From: Neurospora tetrasperma FGSC 2508
Lineage: Eukaryota; Ascomycota; Sordariomycetes; Sordariales; Sordariaceae
Length of the DNA stretch: 64,000 bases
NCBI RefSeq assembly: GCF_000213175.1
Contig: NW_009799099.1
Coordinates: forward strand, 2,162,282-2,226,281
Direction: 5' to 3'
Shown here in pieces: positions 24,115-36,150 of this stretch. How positions within the stretch are numbered: position 1 is the stretch's first letter; the number at the start of each line of letters is the position of its first letter. The notes under the pieces were generated by a model. It was not told the origin of the DNA, ran no database searches, and was given only the letters and a program-made list of their open reading frames with translations. The translations under genes and the position numbers were made by a program.

Positions 24115-25858
24115 CCTCTTCAGGTTCTGATACTGACGGACCTGAAGTTGTCGACGGCTCTGATCATGAACCAGGCCCAGAACAGGACAAACCTCATCCT
24201 GGTGGCGACTCCACCTTGCCTCAGCCCTATCGCACTCTCTCTTCTTCCCGGGCCCATACGGCTTGTGTTGTCGCAAGGGCGGATCGTAGGGGGCTCTTGG
24301 CTCGCTTCGCTTTCATTCCCGAGGTTGAGCATCCTGTCGAATACAAGAACAAGACGAAATGGATGATCACGACCATAGTTGCACTCGCAGCTGCTGGCGC
24401 CCCTTTTGGGAGTGGCATCTTTCTTCGTAAGCAATGAGGCCACATTCAGTGAGCTTGGTTTTGTGGCGTCCGGAGACTGACATTCAATACAACAGCTGCT
24501 CTTGAATTGATGGCTGATGACCTACATACATCGCCAACTATCACCAACTTGGCCGTTGCCTTGTACATGCTAGCTATGTCAATATTTCCCCTCTGGTGGT
24601 CATCATTCTCGGAAACGTTAGGCCGACGGACGATTTACATTGCCTCTTTCACGTTGTTTGTTGTCTTTTCGGTCCTGAGTGCTGCCAGCGTAAATACTGC
24701 TATGCTTGTGATAATGCGCCTTCTTGCTGGAGGAGCATCAGCATCCGTGCGTACCATTTACTTTAAACCACGCAACAATAAAGACTGATCCATAAACCCC
24801 ATCAGGTACAAGCCGTCGGTGCTGGCACTATCGCCGACATTTGGAAGCCAGCAGAGCGCGGACGAGCCATGGGAATCTTCTATCTCGGCCCCCTAATCGG
24901 CCCTCTGTTGTCCCCCATCATCGGCGGAGCACTTTCCCAGGGGTTCGGGTGGCGATCAACCATGTGGTTCCTCGCCATCTACGGCAGCTGCACTTTGATC
25001 CTGATCATCTTCGCCCTACCCGAGACGCTCACCAAGCGCAAGCCCCTTCCACCGCCGCCCGCTGAGAACAACGAGCTCAAGCGTGTCTCGACACGCCAGT
25101 CTGTCGCCGAACACTCTAAACGCGCTGGCGCTATCACTAAGCGCTTCATCATCGAACCTCTCGAGGTACTCCTTTACCTGCGATATCCCCCAGTTCTGGT
25201 GTCTGTTTACTCTGCCGCCATAGCGTTCGGTGCTCTCTTCATCCTCAATATCTCTATTCAGACAACCTTCCATTCAGCACCCTACGGTTACTCTACCATT
25301 ATCGTCGGCCTCTTTTATTTACCCTCTTCTCTCGGCTACATTGTTGCTTCACTTCTCGGTGGACGATGGACCGACAAGATTATGATGCGTGAGGCCCGCA
25401 AGGCTGGCCGCTACGATGCTGATGGCAACCCCATCTTCCTGCCCGAGGACCGCATGCGTGAGAACATCTGGTTAGCTGCCAGTATGTATCCCGCCGCCAT
25501 GGTTTGGTTCGGTTGGACGGCGCAGCACGGTGTCTATTGGATCGTGCCCTGTGTTGCCAACTTCTTCTTTGGGTGCGGGTCCATGCTCGTCTTTGGTGCC
25601 GTCACGACCATGTTGACCGAATTCATGCCGCACCGGAGCAGCAGCGGTGTGGCCGTGAACAACTTTGTGAGAAATATTTTCTCGTGCGTGGGCACAATCG
25701 TCGCTCAGCCGCTCATCAACGCCATGGGGATTGGGTGGTTGTGCACCATGATCGGGTTGTTTGCGTGGGTTACTGGCAACCTGGCAATTTGGCTGTTGAA
25801 GAGGAACGCGGCCAAGTGGAGGGAGAGTATGGATAACGCGTTGAACACGAAGGCTTGA
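24003..25858 (+). CDS. MFS drug:H+ antiporter (DHA1-like), three exons
   Basis: Joining 24003-24426, 24496-24746 and 24806-25858 gives 575 residues. The introns (69 and 59 nt) start GTAAGC and GTGCGT, and the joins restore family sequence (GSGIFLPALELMADDL; GGASASVQAVGAGTIADIW). The first ~120 residues are hydrophilic and cytoplasmic; about twelve membrane segments follow. SETLGRRTIYI is the loop 2-3 motif A equivalent, and FYLGPLIGPLLSPIIGG is the TM4-TM5 motif C region that marks drug:H+ antiporters. A long cytoplasmic loop lies between TM6 and TM7. The protein probably exports toxic or surplus small molecules at the plasma membrane (Qdr/Aqr1-type), but its substrate cannot be deduced. The start has a strong context (GCCATGG). 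The preceding in-frame sequence lacks another ATG. Confidence 0.92.
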
Positions 25859-26699
25859 GCTTGATCAGCTAGTGGCGTGTCTGTTGCTGTGTGGGCGGTT
25901 TCACACCCAAAGGTGAAACATTAAGCGGAGGATACCAAAGAGTAAACGTCTGAGTGTTTGCTTCTGATGGAAAAATGATTATGAAGACATGAATTTTGAT
26001 GGTTTGGTTAGATACATATCGATGTAGAGGGCATACACAATGAACATTCAGCGTTGGACGGGTAAGGTGTATTATAAGTCTAGTTTCAATCAGTGGTGTA
26101 TACCCGCAGAGGCTTGATCTTTCCCTCTCAATGTAAAGTCATTCATCCTTGTGCATTCTCTGGTGATCACAAGTAGGTGCATTCCGAAGCCGACAAAGAC
26201 ATATGCTAGTGCTGCTTCAGGTGTGGTTGAGCTGAGCATGGATATCGCCTAGGAGCCCAAGAGGCCAGAGTATTTTCCCTCGAAACCATTTTCCTCTCTG
26301 CTCACCAACCAGCACCACAAGACGTCTTACTTGCAGTTACCCCCTCCTCCTTCTTCCTTTTTTTTTTTCTATTTTTCTTATTTTTTTCTTTCGGGCCGTG
26401 ACCACAATATCACTCCAACATGTCAATACGATAGACGCTCCAAGAGAAATAGCTTTCAGTCTCGTTTCACCAAGCGTGCGGCGAGTGCTAGCTGTCGACT
26501 AGACACATCCGCTCCTTGTCATTAAACTCACGGCGGTAGCCGAGAAAATTTGCACGATCTATTCTCTCACAGATGAAGCCATCACCAGCTATCCACTCCC
26601 CAGGCCATGCCCTTTGTTCATAATCACAGCTAGCCTATACCTGGAAGTCGAAATATAGGCTCAAAATATTCCGCCTGTAAACCATCAATTAGATAAGAT
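25859..26699. other. Intergenic: MFS 3' region to tRNA
   Basis: This presumably holds the transporter 3' UTR. A T-rich tract lies near 26,358-26,390. No gene is supported. Confidence 0.45.
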
Positions 26700-26773
26700 T
26701 CCCTCGTGGCGCAATTGGCTAGCGCGTCAGACTGTTAATCTGGAGGCTGTAAGTTCGATCCTTACCGAGGGAG
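26700..26773 (+). tRNA. tRNA-Asn (anticodon GUU)
   Basis: A 74-base cloverleaf without intron. The acceptor stem TCCCTCG pairs with CGAGGGA, followed by discriminator G. The D stem GCGC/GCGC encloses an AATTGGCTA loop. The anticodon stem TCAGA/TCTGG carries the loop CTGTTAA, so the anticodon is GTT (Asn). The T arm GTAAG/CTTAC holds the loop TTCGATC. Internal A box (TGGCGCAATTGGC) and B box (GTTCGATCC) are intact. An eight-base T-run near 26,789-26,796 is a good Pol III terminator. Confidence 0.97.
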
Positions 26774-29047
26774 TTGTCCAATTATCTGTATGTTTTTTTT
26801 GCTTTCCTTCCTGGAACGTGGCTCCTAAGCTTCAATCCAGCTTGTTCTGGGGCAGTCACGATATTTTTTTTTATTTTTTTTTTAGGGTGAGCAAGCCCCG
26901 CTGTCGGTGTTGAGGGAAAGGTATACTGACGGTGAGGATGGTTTTGGAAGAGGACGCAACTCGAAAGCGTCCATTCGCACATGCACAGCGATCCACCATC
27001 CTTTGAGCCTCCCAAGTCTAGCTTTGTGTCATTGAACCCAGTGTGCATGTTGGGCATCTTTGAACACTTGGGCAGGCGATATTTCAAATCGGTTATCGTG
27101 ATCATTTGAGCTGGATTTGGAAAGCGTTCCAGGCGAGAATGATGTGAAACTGAGGGGTGTCAGGTTCCGAAACCAAAACCAATTTCGTATCGATTGAATC
27201 ACCTCGAATTAAACTGGTGATGTTACCTGCTGAAGTGCTGATCATTTTGATCTCTGGAAAGCAATGTTGTGCTGAGCCAGGTGTTCCAGCCATAGCGGGG
27301 ATGATGATGAGACTAGGCACACTCGGTTACGTCGATCAGGTTTTCATTCTGTTCGTAAACATTGATCATTGTTGTGCACAATCGATGGCATCACACGTTT
27401 ACGGTTTTCTTTTTGGCGCCAGGACGGTCGGTCACCTTTAGGATTTGTCCAGCTGGCCAGTCCGTGCCGTCGCTGCCTCGCCATTCGCTCGTTTCTGGCT
27501 GCTCGGGGGTTCAGAGCAAAGAACAAAAGGGCAGAATAGAATTCGGTTATGCATCCATATTCACGTCTTTGCGGTCGCATTAGGGCGCAACCGACCAACT
27601 GGAATGTTTCAATCTACTGACGGGATCGGTTGCTTCGATACCATCAGACTTGTCGCTGGGAGACGAGTTAAGGGATGGGGCTTTCTTCACGACGCCCAAA
27701 GCCCAGAACTGTTACTTCGCGCTCGTTGTGTATCTTGGATAAGTAGTACTGAATGCGTGGGTTGGTGGAGGTTGGTGGACGACGACGATGATGATGATAA
27801 TGATGAGGGGCAAGTGAAGACAACCCGCAAACGACGGGACCGAGGCTCTGGAAAAGGGATTTGGGAGCTTCATTATAATGGGGACTGGATCAGGATCCCT
27901 CCGTCTTGACTCGAGGTGATCGGATCCTAAATCCGACGCAGGGCAGGGCTTCCGGCTCATTCCCTCCATCGGATCACGAAATGGAGCCAAGAATGGACAC
28001 GCACAAGGACGAACTCCAGAACTGCAATTCACACGCAACCTGAATGGAACCAAACCTGACTGTTGCAGCCAAATTTCGTCAGCAACGCCGACTCGCCATG
28101 CCGTGCGCTGTTCACACATGGATTGCAAACGCTGCAGCACCACCGCTCCGACATTTTGAGACTTATCTAGCACACCCCAAAGTAAAGGTTTAATGACTAC
28201 ATGTAGAATGCGCTTGTAAATCCCTTGTAGTAGTCCGTGTTTCCCGTCATTACAACAAAAAGGGGGGCATGTCGCGATTGGCGATGGCGACGGGCCTGGA
28301 CGGTGCCTGGTGACGGGACGGGCTTCGTTGTGTGCGGATCGTATTCAGGGATTTCGCCAAGACCCAGGTACGAGCCTACTTAGGGTTGGGGTTGTAGGAG
28401 TGCACGTGGATGTGGATGGGTAACCGACCTCTGTTTTTGCCCTTGCCGTACTTTGGAGTAGCGCTCGTTGGATCTCATGGACTCCCCGACACCTATGTTC
28501 TTTGCCAGCATGAAGGCAAAACAGGTGGACGCCCGCCGCCTCAAGGCTGCTGGGTGACCAAACTTTTCCAGACCATGTTCATTCTTGGTCTCCTCTTTCA
28601 TTACACCACCCACACAGATGCTCACCACCACCGCATCCTCCCCGACGTTTCCATCGCTTCAAGTCATCAACACCATCTCGCGCAACGCCGCCGCGAAATA
28701 AAAGTGCGACGCCAAAACTCCAGCGCCTAGACCGGGAGACAAGACCGACGCTGCTTGCTCCCTCCGCGTCTAGCGCCCGAGAGCCAACTGCCACCCCATC
28801 AACCACTCCATTGTGTGTGTGTGCCCCGTCACCGTCCAACCAGTGGATCGCCCAATTCCCGAACCGCGAACCTGGGCCAAGGCACCAACAATAAATCTAT
28901 TTCCTCCAACCTCGCCGACGTTCTTTCCTACATCATCTTCACTTGCCGCAACAACCAACCTTGGAACCGTTTTGCCCACGTCCATTTATCAATCAGCCGT
29001 TAGATTATACTCACGATTTCAGCCTTACGCCTAACAACTCCCGAGCA
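26774..29047. other. Intergenic: tRNA to ies4
   Basis: Holds the tRNA terminator T-run, several T-rich tracts near 26,866-26,882, a GA(C/T) trinucleotide tract near 27,780-27,800, and a pyrimidine- and CA-rich leader before ies4 (about 28,600-29,047). None of the open frames looks like a real protein. Confidence 0.45.
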
Positions 29048-29984
29048 ATGGCTCCTCACGTTAAGAGCAGCGCTACTCCCAAAGACCGACGAAAGTCGAA
29101 CGGGGTCGGCGTCTCCGTGGCCAGCTCTAATGGCGCGTCGTCCAAGGTTGTCACCCTCGCCGTGACACCAAAGAATCTACGTGCTATTGTCGATCCTGGT
29201 TATGTCAAAGAGGACACGCCAGTTCTCAAAGAGACCAACGATTCACCTGTCGACTCGGCCATCATCCCTGCCGTCACGAATTCGGCCGCTGAGAATGCGT
29301 CCGACTCAAATGCAAACACTCCCGCGGCTGGTACCCCGGCGCCGCAGTCCGGCCCCATGGGTCCACCTACTGATGGGCTGAAGAAGAAGGGCGTTAAGCG
29401 GGCGGCAGGTGCTGGCGTGAATGGCAATGGTGAGGCCAAGGTTCGGGGCAAGCCGGGTCCCAAGAAGAAGCAGAGGCTGTGAGTACTCTTCCCTTCTGCA
29501 CCTTTCTCCCTTTACAGGTGAAGACTGACAACCATGCAGAGACGACGGTACCATCGAGGGCGGCCGAGGCGGCTTGGCTGCGCACAAACTTGGACCCAAG
29601 GCTAACATGGGCGCTATCAACGCCGGTCTCCGAGCTCTTGATCGGTCTGGCAAGCCTTGCCGGAAGTGGACCAGAGGCGGATTCACCCTCAAGAGTTTCA
29701 CCGGCGTTGTCTGGGAGCTTCCGCGCTGGACCGCGCCGCCTAAGCCACGGCCGGAACTAACGGCAGAGGAACCCATTCCGGTTTCAGCATCAGCCGCAGG
29801 CAGCAGCAAAGAGAACATCATTCCGGGCGAGAACGCCCAAGTCAAAAGCGAGTCAAGCAACAACGGGGTAGATGTCGAGATGCAGAACGCCCCTAGCTTT
29901 GCCGCCGCCAACTCAGCCGCGCCTTCACCGGGACCGACTCCAGCACCAGCACCTGCATCAGTACCGACAGCCATTGCCGTATAG
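29048..29984 (+). CDS. ies4: INO80 chromatin-remodelling complex subunit Ies4
   Basis: Exons 29048-29478 and 29540-29984 give 291 residues. The 61-base intron has a GTGAGT donor and a GCAG acceptor. Ies4 is a small nuclear subunit of the INO80 nucleosome-remodelling ATPase complex, linked in yeast to the DNA-damage checkpoint. The conserved core spans the splice junction: KPGPKKKQRL followed by DDGTIEGGRGG, then LGPKANMGAINAGLRALDRS, GKPCRKWTRGGF and LKSFTGVVWELPRW (about residues 133-215). The N-terminus has a VTLAVTPKNLRAIV segment and a Ser/Ala-rich linker, and the C-terminal tail is Pro/Ala-rich. The ATG at 29048 is chosen because the in-frame extension upstream begins from a non-ATG codon and looks like leader sequence. 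Confidence 0.93.
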
Positions 29985-32340
29985 GTATCTCCGCTTGCAG
30001 CTCAAACTTTTCAGTTATATACATGAACGTTGCTGTTGAAGCTTGGCCATAGTCGGCTGGGCATCAAGGGTACGGTTGTTAAGAGCATTCGAGCATCGCA
30101 CTGGGAGGAAAAGGAACAGGTTATGGGGGGCTATCCTCCCACAAAAGCTCGTTTGCCCACCGAGGCAGGAAGCAATACTTTGGCGTTTATGGCGTGTAAG
30201 CAGGGATGTGGGAGTGGTTTTTTTTCCTCGCTTTCTTTTTGTTTTTGTGGGAATTAGAGGTGTACATGGCCACAGCGAGGCCCGGAGTTGGCGTTTTGGT
30301 ATTAGGGGATTCTCACGTCTGATCGACGAGTGTTGCTTACGGGCTTCACTGGCGAGTGTCTTACAGCTTTTAAGATGAGGACATCGCGACCTTTGTAAGC
30401 ACCTATACCCGAGCATGTAATTGCTATTATCATTCCGGTAGTAATTGCGCGGTGTCGCGCTTGATTTCACCACATCATCGTTCTCCCTCAGACGGCTAAT
30501 CGTCGTCACGATGAACTTGGGTACAACTCAAAGCTTTGAGAACCGGCCATGTCTGACTGAAAGGTATTGCTGTGGCGCCTTTACATTCTTTGAAGGGATC
30601 TCGACATGACACAAAGACACACTTCGAAGAAAGCTGTCATGATCTGGTTAGTCAGATTCCGGCTCTGTTTTTGGAGCATCGCGCTTCGAATCGACATCTT
30701 CTCCAATTGTGTTCCACAGTGTCAACCTAGACAACGGTTTTTATCTTGGCACTGATTAGACCAAGTGAAACAAACGTTGCGTACGGGCTCTCTAAACCCA
30801 TCAAAAACAAATGAGGCGTGGTGTTGTTGCTTGTTGCTGACTAGCCAGTCACATCTGTGAGGAAGAAGATTCTGACCAATCAGATGTCGCTATGCCTCTG
30901 AAGGACTGAAGCGGTGCGAAACCAACTAAAACGGCAGGCAATGCAGACCCGTCGGTGTCATTGACTGCCGGCCGCCGGCATCTTCAGACAAGGGCATTGG
31001 TCACAGGTACCTGAGCTTCTCAGAAAGTCTATGGGAAGAGCAAACTAACCTGATCAATTTAGACATTCAGATGGCTTCACTGTCACAGATGCTCACATGA
31101 ATTAGCATCCAATATGAATAAGGATAGGCCAGTCCAACTTGATGCGTAGGTGACGGCGAGCTGAGGGTATGGGAAGACATCGATATCTCTGATTACGGTG
31201 GATCATTCACCCCGCTTCATTCCTAGTGAGGATGTCATCCATCGTAAAGCCACCGAACTTGCTCCCCTTCAGGTTCGTTGCTGCCACGGCAGCCGTGATG
31301 CTCAATGTTAATGTTGGCAACTACCAACAGGCCATTTCTTATACCAACAGACCATTTCATAACTGTACCTATGTTGTCGGTCCTATACCTGAGGCGAGGC
31401 AAATTAAAGATGGGATTAGGTAGGGCGAGAGGCATGTGTCCCGTCCTGTAGGTGGGTGACCCCAGCATGTGCCAGGTAGGTAGGTACCTACCTGGGTAAC
31501 CCACAATAGACTAGCTGGGCTGCTGACCTCACCCTAGGTAGGTGGTTCCCGCTCCATTGCGATAGAGCGGGAAAGCGGGACTGGGCACCTCGAGGGCCCT
31601 GTTGATAACAGCAACACCCACCTACCTACCTTACATAATAACGGGCGTGAACCTGCTCCCTCGCCCAACCTTCCATCCCTTCGAGCTCGACATCTCGCTA
31701 TACTCTCTAATGACAACTGGTTGACTTTTGAATATCTTACAAGGTGCTCAACCGCCAGCACTCACAAATTCACTGCCGCCCACTTTGGCAAATCGGAGAG
31801 CAACTTCCAAGTCAGGCCGTTCGGGAAAGTGCGTACATGCGTGGAACGCGGTAGACGTAGTACGCCGGTAGGTTCCAGCTCCAAGCACGACCATTTGCTG
31901 ATTGTGTTTGAATGCTCACTCGTCTAATTATGACATAGCGGCCTTGGATTGCTCGTGCTCTGCAATTTCCATAACGAATCGCCTTCCACCTCCGTCATTC
32001 GCACACCACACCCACTCTACAGTACACCACATCGGTTCAAACCGCTCCCGAAGCCAGCATCCATCTACTGCCACAACCTGCATAAGACCATCTATAGCTG
32101 CTGCTTCTTCTTCTCTAGATAGACAGCTTCCACACAACAAAAAACTTTCTTGGACAGCATCACATCGGCGACACACCTCGGTCCCGCCTGATACTCCTCG
32201 GATATCGACCAGTTCCGGGAGGCCAGGTTCCTCGGGCAACAGCAAGCCAACCCAGTCCCCTGGGGCATTAACGGCGTTTACTCCGACCAGCATACACCCC
32301 TCCGCCCTTCCTACTCAGTCGCTCAAATACTTCTCACACT
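29985..32340. other. Intergenic: ies4 3' region and vid30 promoter
   Basis: No supported gene. The part from 31,470 to 31,635 is dense in AGGTAGGT/ACCTACCT words, including a perfect 16-base palindrome (31478-31493) and an exact CCTAGGTAGG (31533-31542). The last 400 bases are CA- and CT-rich and probably form the vid30 leader. Confidence 0.5.
31478..31493. promoter_or_regulatory. 16-base perfect palindrome upstream of vid30
   Basis: The sequence AGGTAGGTACCTACCT is its own reverse complement, centred on GTAC. More AGGTAGG copies lie at 31533-31542 and, inverted, near 31617-31632. Such a cluster 700-870 bases before the vid30 start could be a transcription-factor site; no binding protein is assigned. 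Confidence 0.45.
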
Positions 32341-35053
32341 ATGACCAACCCAAACCCATTTCCACGCCGGATGTCTTCATTTGCCTCGGCCAATAACGGC
32401 TCTCGTCCCGTTCGATCTGCCGGCTTCTCCCACTTGCTGAACCCATCCCCCGACAGTGGCAGCCATGGGAGTGGCACGAGCTCGCACGCCGGCGCGCCCT
32501 TCTCCTCACTCGATGCTGGCGCCGCACACTTAGGGAATGCCCCCCATGGGCTGGACGAGGGGCGCGGGTCGCATCGGACGTCTGGTGCTAACTTGCCGTC
32601 ATTCTCTCGCGCCTTTGACATGTTCACGAGCAAGGAGCCGTTACTGGCGGGGCCGAATATGACGTACAGTGGAGTTGGATCCTCGGCCAGTGTCAGCAAG
32701 ACGGGTTTTCTTTCGCCTTCGTATCTGCGAGGATCCGGTTATCTAGAAAAGCTCGCAGAACAACACAAGGCCAAGCTCATGGCTGACAGAGAAACCACAA
32801 TGTCCAAGGGGTCATCTGGGACGGTCTTTGCCGGGAATACAGGGAACACGGAAAGCAGGTCTGTGACGCTTCACACAAAGCTTCCATCCGGCATCCACAG
32901 AGGTGTGGCGTTGAATTTGATAGAGCGCCCCCCTGCATCAGCTGAATTCAAAGATGTCGTTAGCCCGCTCCCCACTCGATGGAACAGTGACGACAAGGAC
33001 CATACTGTGGAGGTGTTTGGCGATGGTTACGAAGTAAAATACACAGGCTCAAAGGGATCAGAACACGAAGCCGGCGCGATACGAGCGGATAATCCCATGC
33101 CCATGCAGTGTGGTGTATACTACTTTGAGATCATGGTACTCAGCAAGAAGCGAGAAGAGTAAGTGTCACTTGGGCGTTAACGTCTCTTGGGCCTCCAGTT
33201 TGCTAAAGCCGGGTAAACCGATGCTAACTTGACCGGGCCCGCATAGGAATATCATCGCTATCGGTTTCGAAACCCGAAAGGCACAACTGTCGAGGTTCCC
33301 GGGCTGGGAGGGGGAGTCTTGGGCCTATCATGGTAATGACGGAAAAATCTTTGCCTCGGGGAGCAATTCGGGCAGATCATATGGCCCGACGTACGGCGCC
33401 GGCGACACAGTGGGCTGCCTAGTGAACTTTCGGACAAATCAGGTGTTGTTCACGAAAAATGGCGAGGAACTAGGTATGCTTGACCGCAAGATTTGGCTGT
33501 GTGGTGATGACTGACATGTGGTGTGTATAGACATTGCCTTCAAGGACCCGAGCTTCAAAGATCCTACCAAGAGTTTTTATCCTGCCGTCGGGCTAAAAAG
33601 GCCCGGAGACCACATTTGGGTCAATTTTGGTCAAGTTTCCTTCCAGTACGACATCGACGGTTACATGAAGGTGAGGCTACTCAAATGCATTCTCCACGCG
33701 ATCCCGATGTGACATTAACAACATATTATGCAGAAACAACAAAAGATGGTCACAGACAAGATCAGAAGCACGGATACTGCTAATCTCGCGCCCCCGCTAA
33801 ACGATACCGAGCTCATTCAGCAACTGGTAAGTTAACTGGGTCCCAGTCACATGGTACTTGAGAACTAACGGCTTCAAAAGGTTTTGCAATTCCTTCAACA
33901 CGATGGTTATGTGGGAACTGCCCGTGCCTTTGCCGAAGAGATACATATGGAAAAGCAGGCTCTCAACATGGACGCCGACGTTCCCGTTGAGGGCGTCAAT
34001 ATCAAGGATGACGAAGATGCGAATAACAGGCAACAGATTCGCCGTGCCATCCTCGAAGGCGACATCGACCAGGCTCTCATCTACACCAATCAATTCTACC
34101 CCAAGGTGCTGGAGGAGAACGGTCAGGTATACTTCCGGCTACGCTGTCGCAAGTTCATTGAGATGATTCGAAGGGAGGCCGAAATGAACAGTTCACTACA
34201 AGAAGCCGGAGTGAAAGCTAAGAGCACATCTCAGGCTCGACACCATACTGGCAATGACACGCAACGAACGTATAGTCAGAACCCAGGCGGGGAGGACGAA
34301 ATGATGACGGAAGGCGAAGAAGAGATGATGGACACCGAAGAGGATGGTAGCGAGCTGAGGACAGGCAATCCCGAGGACGAAACCATGGCGATGCGCGCTG
34401 CCGGAGTAAGCGAGCTATGTCAGGATGCCCTGGAATATGGCCAAGAGCTTCGTGATGAATTCAAGAACGACCCAAGTCACGAAGTCAGCAAACACCTTAA
34501 CGAAATCTTTGCGCTCATGGCGTATCCAAATCCCCTCGAAGTCAAGGAAGTCGCGCACCTCCTGGATGGAAAAGGGCGCGTTGCTGTGGCTGAGGAATTG
34601 AACTCTGCCATATTGAGTGAGTTCATTAAATCCCTTGCTTTTCCTCATTCCATGCCATTATAAATATTATGCTAACACTCTCTGTCATCCACAGCGTCCC
34701 TGGGGAAGTCTTCTCGCGCAGCCTTAGAGAACCTCTACGCCCAAACAACGGTCCTCCTCGAAGATCTTAGGAAGGACGGAGGCGACGGCGCGTTTGTCAC
34801 GATCCAAAACGTTATCGACGACATACCCAAGGCACAGGTAAATTAGGATTTGGAAAGTACTTACAAGGCAGTCTGTCGGTACACGGATCAGATACAGAAA
34901 CAGATGCAGGAGCAGAATCCTATTCTTCAGGGTCTGGAACCGGAACTATGGCATCAACTTCGGAATCCGGCTTTTGCACAAGGTCTCATGGAATTTAACC
35001 CGGATATGGATCTGGATGTGGATGTGCCCGACCTTAATCGGACTCTTTTCTGA
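32341..35053 (+). CDS. vid30: Vid30/Gid1, RanBPM-type scaffold of the GID/CTLH ubiquitin ligase
   Basis: Exons 32341-33158, 33247-33473, 33531-33670, 33734-33826, 33881-34616 and 34695 onward join in frame. After a disordered Ser-rich head (about 1-230), a SPRY domain covers the first three junctions (GVYYFEIMVL, IAIGFETRK, LVNFRTNQVLFTKNGEEL, KSFYPAVGLKRPGDHIWVNF). LisH (LIQQLVLQFLQHDGYVGTA), CTLH (RRAILEGDIDQALIY) and CRA domains follow, with an acidic insert inside the CRA region. This order defines Vid30/Gid1, which in yeast anchors the GID E3 ligase that degrades gluconeogenic enzymes. An in-frame TAG lies at 34844-34846, giving 721 residues; the same frame continues open to 35053. A 60-base intron 34838-34897 (GTAAAT..CAG) would skip it and give 770 residues, the model I used for the end coordinate. 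Confidence 0.92.
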
Positions 35054-35140
35054 ATGGTTAAGGGGAAGTTCTGACGAAGTGATATACACCAGAGGAGAAG
35101 CATGGCAAGACAGAAGAAAAGGAGACAAAGGCCAGGAAGG

Positions 35141-35184
35141 GAGAAGAAGAAGAAGAAGAAGAAGAAGATGAAGAAGAAGAAGAG
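35141..35184. repeat. GAA trinucleotide microsatellite
   Basis: An almost pure AAG/GAA tract with one GAT interruption lies about 90 bases beyond the vid30 frame, probably in the 3' UTR. Confidence 0.9.
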
Positions 35185-35431
35185 GCCAAGAGCTCGAATG
35201 ACATCAGCAAAGAGATTATAATTAGGTATGGGGTCGGCATGAGTTTCCACGACAAGCGCAACCACGTACGCACGCTGTGGTGGTGTCGTTTCGATCGTCG
35301 GGTATTTGGTATGGCTAGGAATACATGGCATGCATAAATGGATGCAGCGTTGAGCGTTGAAGAACATGCATGCAAGGATTGGGATTGAGATTGGGTTGGT
35401 TCTTATAAATCGAGTAGAGCACTAGGTTAGG

Positions 35432-35466
35432 CATCATCATCATCATCATCATCATCATCACCGTCG
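35432..35466. repeat. ATC trinucleotide microsatellite
   Basis: About ten CAT/ATC units followed by CGT units. It is non-coding and lies in the convergent 3' region. Confidence 0.9.
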
Positions 35467-36150
35467 TCGTCGTTATCAACATCATCGTTAGTCTCGCTGA
35501 ATAACTCGTATGGAAGAGTAAAGATATGACTTGATCGGCTTGTTGCGAGCATTGGCCGCTCTGCAAAGAAAGCAATGGAATACATCATCGACACATGCCA
35601 CCTGAGTCTCACTACTATAATTCTGGTGTTCTCGGAACTACGGTAATAAATCTCATCTAACAATGCTTGTAGCGGCGCAACTCCAGGGTATCAGTCACCT
35701 CTAGCCACCACACGACAGCCAGGCAACATCGCAATGATGCTTGTGATGATAGGAATTATCATGTTCACTAACAGCCAGGCCCATGGATATCATGATATTT
35801 CCCCATAAGATGACATCAACAAGTCCTTGTAGCGGTAGTTGTGATCATCGACGTCATCTCTCCCCTCATCGTCTTCAACAACTTGTTTCACGGCTGGAGC
35901 AAGTAATGTTGCGAAGTAACATCTTTTCCCCGTATGTAGTGTACGCAAAAAATGCTCTACTTCTTCTTCACCTCTAAACGTCTGGCGCAAAGTCCATAAA
36001 GGGAGGAGTAGCAACCGTCTATCTCTTGGCCGCGCCCAATCCCTACGTTAACAACCAAACCAGCCAACAGCCTCGTCGCGTTCATCCTCTGGAAATATAC
36101 AGGAGAGGGTGATAAGCCTGTTCCACTTATGAATAGTTCCCGTCATCCCA

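Larger units (their letters stand above)
35054..36150. other. Convergent region between vid30 and csn-3
   Basis: Contains the 3' UTRs of two convergent genes and two trinucleotide microsatellites. No supported coding sequence. Confidence 0.5.

Noticed and set aside
31448-31475. Sequence reminiscent of the 3' part of a dispersed fungal 5S rRNA gene (GGTGGGTGACC near CCCAGC)
   Set aside because: Only about 15 bases match; no box A-C internal promoter or 5' half of a 5S gene is present.
31902-32396. 164-codon + strand frame overlapping the vid30 start
   Set aside because: Low-complexity leader-like sequence with a non-ATG beginning; out of frame with Vid30.
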